Shown in pieces: positions 26,572 to 35,720 of a DNA stretch of 64,000 nucleotides. This DNA comes from Streptosporangiaceae bacterium (GTDB taxonomy: Bacteria; Actinomycetota; Actinomycetes; Streptosporangiales; Streptosporangiaceae), in the NCBI GenBank assembly GCA_025964695.1, contig JAOPYK010000143.1:1-64000 (forward strand). The letters run 5' to 3'. The translations under genes and the position numbers were made by a program. The notes beneath the pieces are model-generated. The model saw only the letters and a list, made by a program, of their open reading frames with translations. It did not search any database and was not told the DNA's origin. Position 1 is the first letter of the stretch; the number at the start of each line of letters is the position of its first letter.

Positions 26572-27387
26572 GTGGGCAGAACACGAGGCGTTCTCAGCGG
26601 CATGGTCCTGGCCGGTGCACTCCTGCCGGTGACGGTGGCCTGCTCGGGCTCTCATCCGGCACCGTCGTCATCGACGGTCTCCCCGGCGTCCTCCCGGCAA
26701 CCGGGGGGCTCTTCGGCCGCCGTCCCCTCGGCCGTCCCGTCCGCGGGCGCCGCGGGCGCGGTGAAGGTGCGCTACGCGCTGGGCGGTTACCAGCCCCTGT
26801 GGCCGTTCGCCGATGAGGCCGAGGCGCTCGCCTGGCAGGAGGGCTATCAATCCGGCGGGCATGCGCCGTGGCATCTCGACGCCGATCAGACCGCGCTGGC
26901 CTTCGTACGCTTTCTGGGCTTCGGTGGGATCGACCGCGTGACGAGCCGCCGGGTCACGGCGGAGGACGCCCATATCGGGGTCGGTTACCGGAGCACCGAG
27001 ACCGGGGAGAGCGGGACCGCCGCGGTGCTGCACCTGATCAAGATCGGTCCCGCGAAGGACGCGCCCTGGGAGGTCGTCGGCACCGACGACACCGACCTGT
27101 CGCTGACCACTCCGGCGTACGGCGCCACGGCCTCGTCGCCGTTGCCGGTGGGCGGCAGGATCACCGGGGTGGACGAGAGCATCCGGGTGGCGATCCGGCA
27201 GCGTTCCGCCGAGGGCGTGCTGGGCCGGTTCTGCTGCGTCGCGGCAGGCGGCACCGGCGGGGCCTGGTCCGCGCGGGTGCCCTTCCAAGGGGCCACCGAT
27301 CCGGTGCTCATCGTGGTCGCGTCGACCGGAGGCCATCTGGCCGACGTCGAACGTTTCGCCGTGACGGGATTCCACCCTGCCAGGTGA
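26572..27387 (+). CDS. Putative lipoprotein of unknown function
   Basis: 271 residues. A type II signal peptide (MGRTRGVLSGMVLAGALLPV then TVAC) places the lipidated Cys near residue 24. A Ser/Pro/Ala-rich linker to about 60 leads to a globular domain with an F/W-rich start (GGYQPLWPFADEAEALAWQE). No enzyme motif was recognised. It lies between valS and an esterase gene, all on the + strand, but has its own probable promoter. Confidence 0.75.
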   Translation: MGRTRGVLSGMVLAGALLPVTVACSGSHPAPSSSTVSPASSRQPGGSSAAVPSAVPSAGAAGAVKVRYALGGYQPLWPFADEAEALAWQEGYQSGGHAPWHLDADQTALAFVRFLGFGGIDRVTSRRVTAEDAHIGVGYRSTETGESGTAAVLHLIKIGPAKDAPWEVVGTDDTDLSLTTPAYGATASSPLPVGGRITGVDESIRVAIRQRSAEGVLGRFCCVAAGGTGGAWSARVPFQGATDPVLIVVASTGGHLADVERFAVTGFHPAR

Positions 27388-27522
27388 GCGTCGCGGTCAC
27401 CCTGAGTGTCGAGCTATGTCCATATTGTTACAGATCTCGTTTGATGGCGGCCCGACTGCGGAAAGCCGTCAGGGAACGCCCGGCGGGATGCGGGACATCT
27501 TCGGGACGATCAGGCGGCGGCT

Positions 27523-28488
27523 ATGCGCAGACTCCTGGACTTCGTGCTGACGTTGACGATCACTGTGAGCCTCCTCGCCGTCACCCAGGGTGCGGCGATG
27601 CCGATGCCGGCGTCGAGGACCGCGGACGACGGGGCACGGGTCGTCGGGGAGAGCTGGCTCAACGCACGCGAGGCCGATCTGTCGATCGCTTCACCCGCGC
27701 TGCGCCGCACCGGCCACGTGCGACTGCTGTTCCCGGCCGGGTGGTCCAGGTCGGCGCGACGCTCCTGGCCGGTGCTGTGGCTGTTGCACGGGGGTTTCGA
27801 CGACCACACGTCGTGGACGACGCGGGGCGACGCCGCGCGGCTCACCGCGCGCTCGGGCGCCATCGTGGTGATGCCGGACGGGGGTAGGTGCGGCTGGTAT
27901 TCCAACTGGTGGAACCACGGCAAGGGCGGCCCGCCCAGGTGGGAGACCTTCCATCTGACCGAGGTACGGCAGTTGCTGGAGCGCGGTTATCACGCCGGGA
28001 CCAGGCGGGCGATCGCCGGTCAGTCGATGGGCGGTTTCGGCGCGCTGGCCTACGCGGCCCGGCATCGCGGCATGTTCCGCGCCGCCGCCTCCTTCAGCGG
28101 GACCGATGACATCAGCTACGGCCCGATCCCTCCGGTGGTCGTGGGCATCAACGTCATCGCGGGCTGCGGTGAGCTCGACTGGGGGCGGATCTGGGGGAGC
28201 CCGGACACGCAGCGGAAGATCTGGCGGGCGCACAATCCGGCCGATCTGACCTGGCGGCTGCGGCGCGTGCGCCTCTACATCTCGTCCGGATCCGGGATGC
28301 GCGGGCCCTACGACTCGACCTATCTTCCCGACCCGGTCGAGGCGGCCACCTACCTGCTGTCCAAGTCCTTCGCCGGGCGGCTGGCGGATCGCGGCATCCC
28401 GGCCACGGTGCACTTCTACCAGGGCAGGCACAGCTGGCCCTACTGGCAGCGCGAGCTGGCGGCCGCCCTGCCCCTCCTCATTGGCTAG
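27523..28488 (+). CDS. Secreted alpha/beta-hydrolase esterase (esterase D / antigen 85 fold)
   Basis: 321 residues with a signal peptide (about 1-25). The alpha/beta-hydrolase core includes VLWLLHGGFDDHTSW (oxyanion region), GQSMGGFGALAYAARH (nucleophile Ser, about 168) and a late HSWPYW with the catalytic His. It belongs to the PF00756 esterase family that includes antigen 85 and S-formylglutathione hydrolases. The export signal favours an extracellular esterase. Substrate unknown. Confidence 0.88.
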   Translation: MRRLLDFVLTLTITVSLLAVTQGAAMPMPASRTADDGARVVGESWLNAREADLSIASPALRRTGHVRLLFPAGWSRSARRSWPVLWLLHGGFDDHTSWTTRGDAARLTARSGAIVVMPDGGRCGWYSNWWNHGKGGPPRWETFHLTEVRQLLERGYHAGTRRAIAGQSMGGFGALAYAARHRGMFRAAASFSGTDDISYGPIPPVVVGINVIAGCGELDWGRIWGSPDTQRKIWRAHNPADLTWRLRRVRLYISSGSGMRGPYDSTYLPDPVEAATYLLSKSFAGRLADRGIPATVHFYQGRHSWPYWQRELAAALPLLIG

Positions 28489-28511
28489 ACCGCGGTTGCC
28501 CCGGGGCGGGA

Positions 28512-28548
28512 GGGACGTCCTGACCCCGGCGCACGGTCAGGGCGTCCC
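28512..28548. terminator. Bidirectional terminator hairpin
   Basis: A 14-bp stem with one mismatch (28512-28525 with 28535-28548) and a 9-nt loop separates the convergent esterase gene and the acyl-CoA dehydrogenase operon. Confidence 0.75.
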
Positions 28549-28568
28549 CGCGGCCGGCCGGGAGATCC

Positions 28569-29678
28569 TCAGCCGGTGAGGCCGAGGCGGTCGGCGAGAA
28601 GACGCCGGTGCAGGCGCGGCGGCCCGAGGAGGAGCTCGGCGCTCTTGGCCCGCTTGTAGTAGAGGTGCGCGTCGTGTTCCCAGGTGAAACCGATGCCGCC
28701 GTGCAGCAGCAGATGGTCCTTGGCGACCTGGAAGTACGCCGGGCCCAGGTACGACTGAGCCAGCGCGGCCGCCACCGGCAGTTCCCGCGGGGCCTCGTCC
28801 GCCGTCCACGCCGCGTAGCGGACGATCGACTCGGCCTGCTCCAGAGTGCAGTGCATGTCGGCCAGCCGGTGTTTGACGCCCTGGAACGAACCGATGTACC
28901 GGCCGAACTGCACCCGGAGCTTGGCGTACTCCACGATCGCGTCCAGGCACCGCCGCAGGCCGCCGAGCTGCTCGGCGGCGAGCGCCACCGAGGCGAGATC
29001 GAGGGTATGGGCAAGGGCCTCACCGGCGTTCGCGGGCCCCACCAGCCGGGCCGGGGTGCCGGCCAGGTCCAGCCGGGCCTGCGGGGTGGTGAGGTCCAGC
29101 GTGGTCAGGGGCGTCCGGGTCAGTCCGGGAGCGTCCGGCGCGACCTGGAACACGCCGAGTTCGCCGGGCGCCGCGCCGTCGAGGGCCGCCGCGACCAGGA
29201 TCAGGTCGGCGTCCATGGCATGCAGCACCCTGGCCGCCACCCCGTGCAGGGCCCATGTGCCGTCACCGGACGCCGCTGCGCGCACCGTCGTGTCGTCCGG
29301 CAGGGCGAGCGTCGCGATCACCTGGCCGGAGGCGATGCCGGGCAGGAGTTCCTTGGCGGCGTCCTCGTCGCCCAGCCGCAGCAGGGCGCCCGCCGCCAGT
29401 ACCGCGGAGGCGAAGAACGGCGACGGTGTCAGTGCCGCGCCCAGCTCCTCCATCACCACCGCCAGCTCCGCCTGCCCGAACCCGGAGCCGCCGTAGGCCT
29501 CGGGGACCGCCAGCCCGGTGAGACCCAGTTCGCCCGCCATCCGCTCCCAGACGACCCGGTCGTAGGGGGTGCCGGACTCGGCGATCTCCCGGACCCGGGC
29601 CATCGGTGAGGTGCCGGCCAGGAACCCGCGCACCGAGCCGGCCAGTTCCTTCTGCTCGTCGCTGAGGATCAGCCTCAT
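28569..29678 (-). CDS. Acyl-CoA dehydrogenase, smaller partner
   Basis: 369 residues of the acyl-CoA dehydrogenase fold: LTGLAVPEAYGGSGFGQAEL near the N-terminus and a C-terminal FGRYIGSFQGVKHRLADMHC block with LLLHGGIGFTWEHDAHLYYK. ATG 29678 overlaps the upstream acyl-CoA dehydrogenase by ATGA. Paired, non-identical FadE proteins form the alpha2beta2 enzymes known from sterol side-chain degradation. Here the usual catalytic Glu position is not obvious in this subunit, fitting a partner role. It is the last gene of the P450 operon. Confidence 0.9.
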   Translation of the reverse strand: MRLILSDEQKELAGSVRGFLAGTSPMARVREIAESGTPYDRVVWERMAGELGLTGLAVPEAYGGSGFGQAELAVVMEELGAALTPSPFFASAVLAAGALLRLGDEDAAKELLPGIASGQVIATLALPDDTTVRAAASGDGTWALHGVAARVLHAMDADLILVAAALDGAAPGELGVFQVAPDAPGLTRTPLTTLDLTTPQARLDLAGTPARLVGPANAGEALAHTLDLASVALAAEQLGGLRRCLDAIVEYAKLRVQFGRYIGSFQGVKHRLADMHCTLEQAESIVRYAAWTADEAPRELPVAAALAQSYLGPAYFQVAKDHLLLHGGIGFTWEHDAHLYYKRAKSAELLLGPPRLHRRLLADRLGLTG

Positions 29679-30871
29679 CGGCCCGCCTCCTTTGCCTGGG
29701 TGCCGACCTTCAGATCGCGGAACGGCAGTTCCCGGTCCACCTGGGGCTCGCGGGGGAGCCCGAGCACCCGGTCGCCGATGATGTTGCGCATGATCTCGTT
29801 GGTGCCGCCGCCCAGGGCCATGCCCGGTCCCCACGCCAGGGCCCGCGCGATCTTCCCGCCCTCGTCCCCGGAGCCGTACGCCACCGTCTCGGCGCCGAGG
29901 ATCTCACTCGCCACGTCCGCTCCGAAGAGGGTCAGGTCGGCCAGCAGGAGCTTGATGACCGAGCCGCGCGCGCCGGGGAAGATCCCCGCCTTGACCTCCT
30001 GGGACAGCCGGGCGCTGAGCAGCTCGAACGCCCGTTCCTTGAGGTAGAGGTCGACCAGCCGATCGGCCACCCGCGGATCCGCGGTCAGGCCCCTGCCGGT
30101 GGCCGCGGCGGCGACGTTCTCGTACGACGCGGGACGGTCGGTGCGCGCCGCCCCCATCCCGATCGACACGCGCTCGTGCAGCAGCGTGGTGACCGCGGAC
30201 TGCCAGCCGCCGTCGACCTCGCCAACCACCTGGTCCGCGGGCACCCGCACGTCATCGAAAAAGATCTCGTTGAAGTGCGACTGACCGGTCATGTCCCGCA
30301 GCGGGCGTACCGTGATCCCCGGGTCGTGCATGTCGACGATGAACATCGTGATGCCCCGGTGCTTGGGCAGGTCCGGGTTGGTCCGGGCGATGAGCAGGCC
30401 GTAGTCGGCCTGCCGGGCGACCGAGGTCCACACCTTCTGGCCGTTGATCAGCCAAGCGTCCCCGTCGAGGATCGCCCGGGTCTGCAGCGAGGCGACATCG
30501 GAGCCGGCGCCCGGCTCGGAGAACATCTGGCACCAGATCTCCTCGCCGCGCAGCAGCGGCCGGAGGTAACGCTCCTTCTGCCGCTCCGATCCGATGGACA
30601 CCAGCGTGGGACCGCACATGCCGAGCCCGATGCCGAAGACGTTGACCGGCAGGGTGTAGTCCCTGGCCGCCTGCTGGAAAGCACGTTCCTCGGCCGCCGA
30701 AAGCCCCTGACCTCCGTAGTCCGACGGCCAGGTGATTCCGGAGTATCCGGCGTCGTACAGCGCCGCCATGAACGCCCGCGACCGGTCCAGGTCCGGCTCC
30801 GGTGGGAGGTCGGCGGCGTTGGCGGCCAGCCAGGCCGCGGCCCGGCGCCCATACTCGTCGATATCGCTCAC
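29675..30871 (-). CDS. Acyl-CoA dehydrogenase, larger partner
   Basis: 398 residues with full acyl-CoA dehydrogenase motifs: WPSDYGGQGLSAAEERAF, MFSEPGAGSDVASLQTRA (flavin region), GQKVWTS and a C-terminal GPGMALGGGTNEIMRNIIGD. GTG 30871 overlaps the P450 stop by GTGA. It oxidises an acyl-CoA to the 2-enoyl-CoA. Together with the overlapping second FadE and a CYP125-like P450 it points to oxidation of a branched or steroid-like side chain. Substrate is inference. Confidence 0.92.
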   Translation of the reverse strand: MSDIDEYGRRAAAWLAANAADLPPEPDLDRSRAFMAALYDAGYSGITWPSDYGGQGLSAAEERAFQQAARDYTLPVNVFGIGLGMCGPTLVSIGSERQKERYLRPLLRGEEIWCQMFSEPGAGSDVASLQTRAILDGDAWLINGQKVWTSVARQADYGLLIARTNPDLPKHRGITMFIVDMHDPGITVRPLRDMTGQSHFNEIFFDDVRVPADQVVGEVDGGWQSAVTTLLHERVSIGMGAARTDRPASYENVAAAATGRGLTADPRVADRLVDLYLKERAFELLSARLSQEVKAGIFPGARGSVIKLLLADLTLFGADVASEILGAETVAYGSGDEGGKIARALAWGPGMALGGGTNEIMRNIIGDRVLGLPREPQVDRELPFRDLKVGTQAKEAGR

Positions 30872-32187
30872 GAGGTCTCCTTGCCCGCCGGAGGCGGGGT
30901 GAAGTCGCAGGGCAGGTGCTTGATGCCATTGATGAAGTTGGAGTACAGCCGCTCGGGCCGCCCGGCGGCGTGGATGTCGGGCAGCCGGGTGAACAGCTCA
31001 CGGAACATCACATTGATCTCGCGGCGGGCCAGGTTGGCGCCCAGGCAGAAGTGCGGGCCGGGGCCGCCGAAGCCGACATGGGGGTTGGGGCTGCGGGTGA
31101 TGTCGAAGACGTCCGGGTTCTCGAACACCGACTCGTCGCGGTTGGCGGAGTTGTAGAACAGCAGCACCTTGTCGCCGGCCCGGTACCGCTGGCCGTTCAT
31201 CTCGTGGTCCCTTGTCAGGGTCCTGCGGAACTGGATGACCGGCGTGGCCATGCGGACGATCTCCTCGATCGCCGGGCCGATCCGGCCGTCGAAGTCCGCC
31301 AGCAGCAGTTCGCGCTGCTCGGGGTACTTGGTGAAGAGCCGTAGTCCGTGCGACATCGCGTTGCGGGTGGTCTCGTTGCCCGCGACGACGAGCAGGATGA
31401 AGAACGAGCCCAGTTCCTGGTCGGTGAGGTGCTCGCCGTCGACATTGGCGTTGACCAGCACGGAGACCAGGTCCTCGCCCGGGTTGCCGCGGCGCTCCCG
31501 GGCCAGCCGCATCGCCAGGTGGTTCAGCTCGTAGCCGGCCGCCATCACCCGCAGCAGCGCGTTGAGCGTGCCCAGCCGGGTGATGCCGGTGGTGCTGACC
31601 TGGCGGCCACCGGTGTACTCGGGGTCGCCGAGTCCCAGGATGGTGTTGGTATGCCGGAGCACCCTCGCGCGCTGCCGTTCCGGTATGCCCATCATGTCGC
31701 AGATGACCTGGACCGGCAGGCGGGCGGCGACCTGGGTGACGAAGTCCCCGGGACCGTCCGCGATCAGTTCGTCGACGATGCGGATGGCCGACGCCTGCAG
31801 GTCTTCCTCGGTCTTGGCGAGCACTCGCGGGGTGAAGGCGCGCGACACGATCCGGCGGATCTTGGCATGCCGGGGATCGTCCATATTGATCATCGAACCG
31901 AAGTAGCGCGCCATGTAGCCCGGCAGGTCGGCGACGCTGTTGGAGCACGGTTCGCTGCTGAAGACCTCCGCGTTGCGGCTGGCCTCCACGACGTCCGCGT
32001 GCCTGACCAGCGCGTAGAAGCCGGCCCCGGTCTTGATGAAGGGGACCTTCAACTCGCGGAAGAAGGTGGGACGCGGCTGGGCTCGCAGAATCGCGAATGC
32101 CGCTTCACGTTCTCGCGGTGGCCGGGCCCAGAAGTCCAGATCGGACAGCTTGATCTCGGTCACCGCTGGTGTTTCGACAGCCGCCAC
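30868..32187 (-). CDS. Cytochrome P450, CYP125/CYP142-like
   Basis: 439 residues. I-helix VVAGNETTRNA, K-helix EEIVR with the following FRRT, and heme ligand loop GFGGPGPHFCLGANLAR are intact. The GGPGPHFCLG loop and the PERLYSNFINGIKHLPCDF end resemble CYP125/CYP142/CYP124 enzymes that hydroxylate the terminal methyl of sterol or branched lipid side chains. It heads a three-gene operon with two acyl-CoA dehydrogenases. No ferredoxin gene is adjacent, so redox partners lie elsewhere. Confidence 0.93.
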   Translation of the reverse strand: MAAVETPAVTEIKLSDLDFWARPPREREAAFAILRAQPRPTFFRELKVPFIKTGAGFYALVRHADVVEASRNAEVFSSEPCSNSVADLPGYMARYFGSMINMDDPRHAKIRRIVSRAFTPRVLAKTEEDLQASAIRIVDELIADGPGDFVTQVAARLPVQVICDMMGIPERQRARVLRHTNTILGLGDPEYTGGRQVSTTGITRLGTLNALLRVMAAGYELNHLAMRLARERRGNPGEDLVSVLVNANVDGEHLTDQELGSFFILLVVAGNETTRNAMSHGLRLFTKYPEQRELLLADFDGRIGPAIEEIVRMATPVIQFRRTLTRDHEMNGQRYRAGDKVLLFYNSANRDESVFENPDVFDITRSPNPHVGFGGPGPHFCLGANLARREINVMFRELFTRLPDIHAAGRPERLYSNFINGIKHLPCDFTPPPAGKETS

Positions 32188-32223
32188 CGGCCCACCGCCT
32201 TTGAGAGGCCCCCATTAGAATGT

Positions 32224-32242
32224 GGTTCGGTTTCATCGAACC
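32224..32242. promoter_or_regulatory. Candidate operator upstream of the P450 operon
   Basis: GGTTCG-N7-CGAACC is a perfect dyad 37 bp upstream of the P450 start. It could bind a TetR-type regulator such as the KstR class, but it does not match a consensus I can name. Confidence 0.4.
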
Positions 32243-32260
32243 GGGTGTGCGGGGTGCCGT

Positions 32261-32300
32261 CAAGGGGTGGCCGGCAAGGGTGGCCGTCAAGGGTGGCCGA
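32261..32300. repeat. Three tandem CAAGGGTGGCCG units
   Basis: Copies begin at 32261, 32275 and 32288 (14, 13 and 13 bp, one extra G in the first). They sit between the P450 promoter region and the DUF5999 stop. Confidence 0.8.
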
Positions 32301-32321
32301 GGAGGGGCGATCGCCGGAAAC

Positions 32322-32606
32322 TCAGCAGGTGCTGACGGAGGCCACCTGGTCGGTCGGGCGGTGCGGAGCGATGACGCCCCCGCCGGGCAGTAGCTCGCCG
32401 GTATCGTCGAAGGTCACGACCCCATTGCAGAGCAGGCTCCAGCCCTGCTCCGGGTGGCAGGCCACGGTGCGGGCCGCCTCCCGGTCCTGTCCGTCGGAAG
32501 CGGGGCAGGGCGGCTGGTGCGGGCAGGAGGGAACATGCGCACCAGCCCTCGGCTGAGGCGTGGCCGTCGAGGGGCTCAGTCCGGCTCCCTCGTGGTGGAT
32601 AGGCAC
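32322..32606 (-). CDS. DUF5999 family protein
   Basis: 94 residues. The last two thirds (SCPHQPPCPASDGQDREAAR, HPEQGWSLLCNGVVTFDDTG, PHRP) match DUF5999, a small streptomycete-type family. Cysteines in CPHQPPC and LLC could bind metal. GTG 32606 was chosen because GGAGGT precedes it by 5 nt; the N-terminal 28 residues are longer than usual. Function unknown. It stands alone between the P450 operon and the divergent aldo-keto reductase gene. Confidence 0.82.
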   Translation of the reverse strand: MPIHHEGAGLSPSTATPQPRAGAHVPSCPHQPPCPASDGQDREAARTVACHPEQGWSLLCNGVVTFDDTGELLPGGGVIAPHRPTDQVASVSTC

Positions 32607-32860
32607 GGTTGACCTCCATCGAAGACATAGGTGGATAAGGGGTCAACAACAAGCTTGTACCCGACCATCCGAAAACCGCAAGGAAACATGAAATTCTTTG
32701 CAATAGGATTCGCGGCACGGGGCGGGGGATCCCCTCAATCCCTCACGAATCGGGCAGCGGTGTCCCGCGCTCACCTCGGGGAACATCCAGTGTGATCTTT
32801 CGGTTCGCTTGGAGACACGTCATGTCCACCAGGCGTCATTTCACGGAGGGAACACTATCG

Positions 32861-33730
32861 ATGACTGAACTCAACGCCCGTCCGGCTGCCGAAAGCGGCG
32901 TCTTCTCCATCGGCGGAGATCTGCCGGTGAACCGGCTGGGTTTCGGCGCGATGCGGATCACCGGCCCCGGCGTCTGGGGCGAGCCCACAGACCGGGATGA
33001 GGCCATCCGGGTGCTGCGCCGCGCGGCGGAACTCGGCGTCACCTTGATCGACACCGCCGATTCCTACGGCCCGCACGTCAGTGAAGAACTGATCGCGGAG
33101 GCGCTCCATCCCTACCCCGAGGATCTGGTCATCGCCACCAAGGGCGGGTTGACCCGGCAGGGCCCCGATCTCTGGGCTCCGGTCGGCCGTCCCGAATATC
33201 TGCACCAGCAGGTAGAGATGAGCCTGCGGCGCCTCCGGGTGGAGCGCATCGACCTTTACCAGTTGCACCGCATCGATGCGAAGGTCCCGCTGGAGGACCA
33301 GCTCGGCAAGCTGGAGGAACTGCGGGCCGCGGGCAAGATCCGCCACATCGGGCTCTCCGAGGTCAGCGTGGCCGAGGTCGAACAGGCCCGCCGGCTGGCC
33401 GAGGTGGCGAGCGTACAGAACCTCTACAACCTCACCAACCGCCAATCGCAGGATGTCCTGGACTACTGCACCGCGGAGGGAATCGCCTTCATCCCGTGGT
33501 TCCCGCTGGCCACCGGTGAGCTGGCACGCCCGGGCAGCGTGCTCGACGCGGCGGCCAAGGACCACGATGCCACCCCGGCGCAGCTCGCGCTCGCCTGGCT
33601 ACTGCATCTGTCGCCGGTGGTGCTGCCCATCCCCGGCACCTCCAAGGTGACCCACCTCGAGGACAACGTCGCCGCCGCCCGGATCAAGCTCTCCCCGCAG
33701 GAGACGACCGCTCTCACCGCGCTCGCCTGA
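32861..33730 (+). CDS. Aldo/keto reductase
   Basis: 289 residues, TIM-barrel AKR. Asp-Tyr-Lys-His tetrad regions are present: DTADSYG, ATKGG and LYQLHR. NADPH-site residues lie in the C-terminal [17 protein letters not shown] 32861 lies 10 nt after GGAGGG; the frame extends upstream to 32792 but homology starts here. It reduces an aldehyde or ketone with NADPH; the substrate is unknown. The AraC and VOC genes follow on the same strand. Confidence 0.9.
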   Translation: MTELNARPAAESGVFSIGGDLPVNRLGFGAMRITGPGVWGEPTDRDEAIRVLRRAAELGVTLIDTADSYGPHVSEELIAEALHPYPEDLVIATKGGLTRQGPDLWAPVGRPEYLHQQVEMSLRRLRVERIDLYQLHRIDAKVPLEDQLGKLEELRAAGKIRHIGLSEVSVAEVEQARRLAEVASVQNLYNLTNRQSQDVLDYCTAEGIAFIPWFPLATGELARPGSVLDAAAKDHDATPAQLALAWLLHLSPVVLPIPGTSKVTHLEDNVAAARIKLSPQETTALTALA

Positions 33731-33766
33731 TGGCGGGGGAAGCCGTCCACGAGCGGTGGCAGGTCG

Positions 33767-34306
33767 ATGACGGCCACGCCTCGCCTGCGCACATGGCAGT
33801 CTGGGGAGGTGGCCGACCTCGTCCCGCACAGCGACGGTGAGCTGGCCCGGCTGCGCCGGTTGCGGATGGCCAAGGACGTGATGGACCGGGAGTGGGCGGC
33901 GCCGCTCGACCTGGAGGCGGTCGCGGCCGGCGCCGGCTACTCCCGCTATCACTTCGTCCGCCTTTTCAAGCGGGCCTACGGGGAGACGCCGGGCCGGTAT
34001 CTGTCCAGACGCCGGGTCGAGCGGGCCCAGGACCTGCTGCGCACCGCCAATCTCACGGTCAGCGAGATCTGCCTGGCGGTGGGCTTCGACAGTCTCGGCA
34101 GCTTCTGCACCCGTTTCAAGCAGATCACCGGCAGCACGCCGACGGAGTACCGCCGGACCGTGCTGGCCGGCGGCGCCCCGCCCGTACCCGGTTGCTTCGC
34201 CCTGCTCTGGGCGGGCGGCTTCCAGGTGAGCCGGGACGGCCGGCCGGCCGGACCACCGGAGAACACCGCAATTCTGGAGAAGCCCGCCGGACCTCGGGCT
34301 TCTTAG
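33767..34306 (+). CDS. AraC-family regulator
   Basis: 179 residues. The double helix-turn-helix of AraC lies at about 35-130: LEAVAAGAGYSRYHFVRLFK and TVSEICLAVGFDSLGSFCTR, ending TGSTPTEYRR. There is no N-terminal cupin sensor. A 50-residue C-terminal tail follows. It sits between the aldo-keto reductase and a VOC protein, which suggests local control of these genes. Confidence 0.88.
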   Translation: MTATPRLRTWQSGEVADLVPHSDGELARLRRLRMAKDVMDREWAAPLDLEAVAAGAGYSRYHFVRLFKRAYGETPGRYLSRRRVERAQDLLRTANLTVSEICLAVGFDSLGSFCTRFKQITGSTPTEYRRTVLAGGAPPVPGCFALLWAGGFQVSRDGRPAGPPENTAILEKPAGPRAS

Positions 34307-34350
34307 GGTTGCCGGTACGGGGCGAACGACTCCCCGAAAACCAGGAGGAC

Positions 34351-34812
34351 ATGATGATCACCGGTATAGCGATCGCCACCGTCTGGGTCCTCGACCAGGA
34401 CTCGGCCAAGGCCTTCTACACCGAGAAGCTGGGTTTCGAGCTGCGCACCGACTCCCAGATGGGCCCGGGCGCACGCTGGATCACCGTCGGCGCCAAGGGG
34501 CAGCCGGACGTCGAGCTGACCCTGATGGTCCCCGGGCCGCCCGCGCTGGACCCCGAGTCGGCCGAGCAGCTCAAGGGCCTGGTCGCCAAGGGCGTGCTCG
34601 GAGCGGGAGTGATGCGCACGGACGACTGCCGTGCGACCTACAAGGAGCTCGCCGCCAAGGGCGTGGAGTTCGTGCAGGAGCCCGCCGAGCGCCCGTACGG
34701 CGTCGAGGCCCTCTTCCGCGACGACTCCGGCAACTGGTTCAGCCTGACCCAGCGCCGCCACCACCTCGACGAGAGCCTGCCCTGGGCGGACGATGGGGCG
34801 GACACGCACTGA
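34351..34812 (+). CDS. VOC (glyoxalase/bleomycin-resistance fold) protein
   Basis: 153 residues with two beta-alpha-beta-beta-beta modules: IATVWVLDQDSAKAFYTEKL, then GVEFVQEPAERPYGVEALFR and DDSGNWFSL. Likely metal ligands include the Glu of VELTLM and of GVEALF, but the early His is absent. ATG 34351 follows AGGAGGAC directly, so ATG 34354 may be the true start. It lies 44 bp after the AraC-type gene. The ligand or substrate is unknown. Confidence 0.88.
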   Translation: MMITGIAIATVWVLDQDSAKAFYTEKLGFELRTDSQMGPGARWITVGAKGQPDVELTLMVPGPPALDPESAEQLKGLVAKGVLGAGVMRTDDCRATYKELAAKGVEFVQEPAERPYGVEALFRDDSGNWFSLTQRRHHLDESLPWADDGADTH

Positions 34813-34961
34813 GGGGTGCCGGCGGCCCGGCAGCCCGCCGGCCCGCCGGCCCGCCGGGAGCCTAGGCGGCGAGGGCCACGTCCCGGCGGAGCAGCATAGG
34901 TGGTGCGGGCGGCGCGCCCGCGCCGCGCGAGTGCCCGGGGCTGGGCGGCGGACGGTCCGCA

Positions 34962-35519
34962 TCAGGTCAGGAGGAGCAGGGTGAGAGCGATCAGCGCGAC
35001 GGTGGCGGTGAGGTTGGTGACCCAGGGCATCCGCACCCCGATCGTCAGGTCCCGATCGGGGTCACGCGACCACAGGGTGAGAGCGGCGGTGAGAGCACGG
35101 CCCAGTCCAAAGGCGGTGCCCACGACGGCGGTGGCCGCGAATCCCTGGTGGCTGAGCAGCAGCCCCAAAGCCAGCACGTAGGGCGCGCTCGCGGAGACGA
35201 AGGTGCGCACCCCGGTGCCCAGCTCGAAGCCGAACTGCAGGGTGCCCACCCGCAGCCGGCGCTGCAGCACGTCCTGCGGGACCTGCCGGGCGTTCTGCGG
35301 CAGCGGGATGCGGATCAGCCCCGCCTCGCGCAGGACGCCGAGCAGCGCGATCCCGAGGACCGCCCAGACCCGGCCGTGCGGGGGAATCGGGGCGGAGAGG
35401 CCGGACAGCAACCACACGGCCGTGGCGCTGACGGTGCCCCCGAGCAGTAGCCCGAGGGTGAAAACGGCCAGGACGGTGCCCTGCCGTACGGGAGCCCGCC
35501 AACCTGGCGAGAACAGCAC
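34962..35519 (-). CDS. Unknown integral membrane protein of the MauE/12-Cys operon
   Basis: 185 residues with four to six hydrophobic segments (about 15-40, 48-65, 112-135, 138-150, 165-184). A central basic loop (LIRIPLPQNARQVPQDVLQR) separates the halves. The C-terminus is a pure hydrophobic run ending LTLLLLT. There is no cysteine to suggest direct thiol chemistry. It is the last gene of the six-gene operon and lies 18 bp after the small membrane-protein gene. No family recognised. Confidence 0.65.
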   Translation of the reverse strand: MLFSPGWRAPVRQGTVLAVFTLGLLLGGTVSATAVWLLSGLSAPIPPHGRVWAVLGIALLGVLREAGLIRIPLPQNARQVPQDVLQRRLRVGTLQFGFELGTGVRTFVSASAPYVLALGLLLSHQGFAATAVVGTAFGLGRALTAALTLWSRDPDRDLTIGVRMPWVTNLTATVALIALTLLLLT

Positions 35520-35537
35520 GCTTTCGCTGTTACGCGT

Positions 35538-35720
35538 TCAAACGGAGCCGGACAGCGAGTAACCCGCCAGCGCGCCCACCGAGGACCAGCAGAGCACGGT
35601 CTGGTCCAGTGCCGCGGCGGCGACCGCCAGCAGGGCCAGGACCGCGACCGGCAGCAGCGGCTCGGTAAGCCCGCGGCGCAGGCGTCCGGCCGTAGTCAGC
35701 TCTTGGGTCAGCTCTTGCAC
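35538..35720 (-). CDS. Small membrane protein
   Basis: 60 residues from GTG 35720, overlapping the 12-Cys gene by 13 bp. It has a polar start (VQELTQELTTAGRLRRGLTE) and two closely spaced hydrophobic stretches (PLLPVAVLALLAVAAAALDQ and WSSVGALAGYSL). A longer frame to 35840 lies inside the 12-Cys gene and is rejected. The one cysteine (TVLCWSS) lies between them. The operon position suggests a role with the exported protein. Confidence 0.5.
   Translation of the reverse strand: MQELTQELTTAGRLRRGLTEPLLPVAVLALLAVAAAALDQTVLCWSSVGALAGYSLSGSV

Noticed and set aside
34813-34961. Tandem CCCGCCGG units near 34835-34857 as a CRISPR or operator array
   Set aside because: Short simple GC repeats after a stop codon, with no spacers and no dyad.
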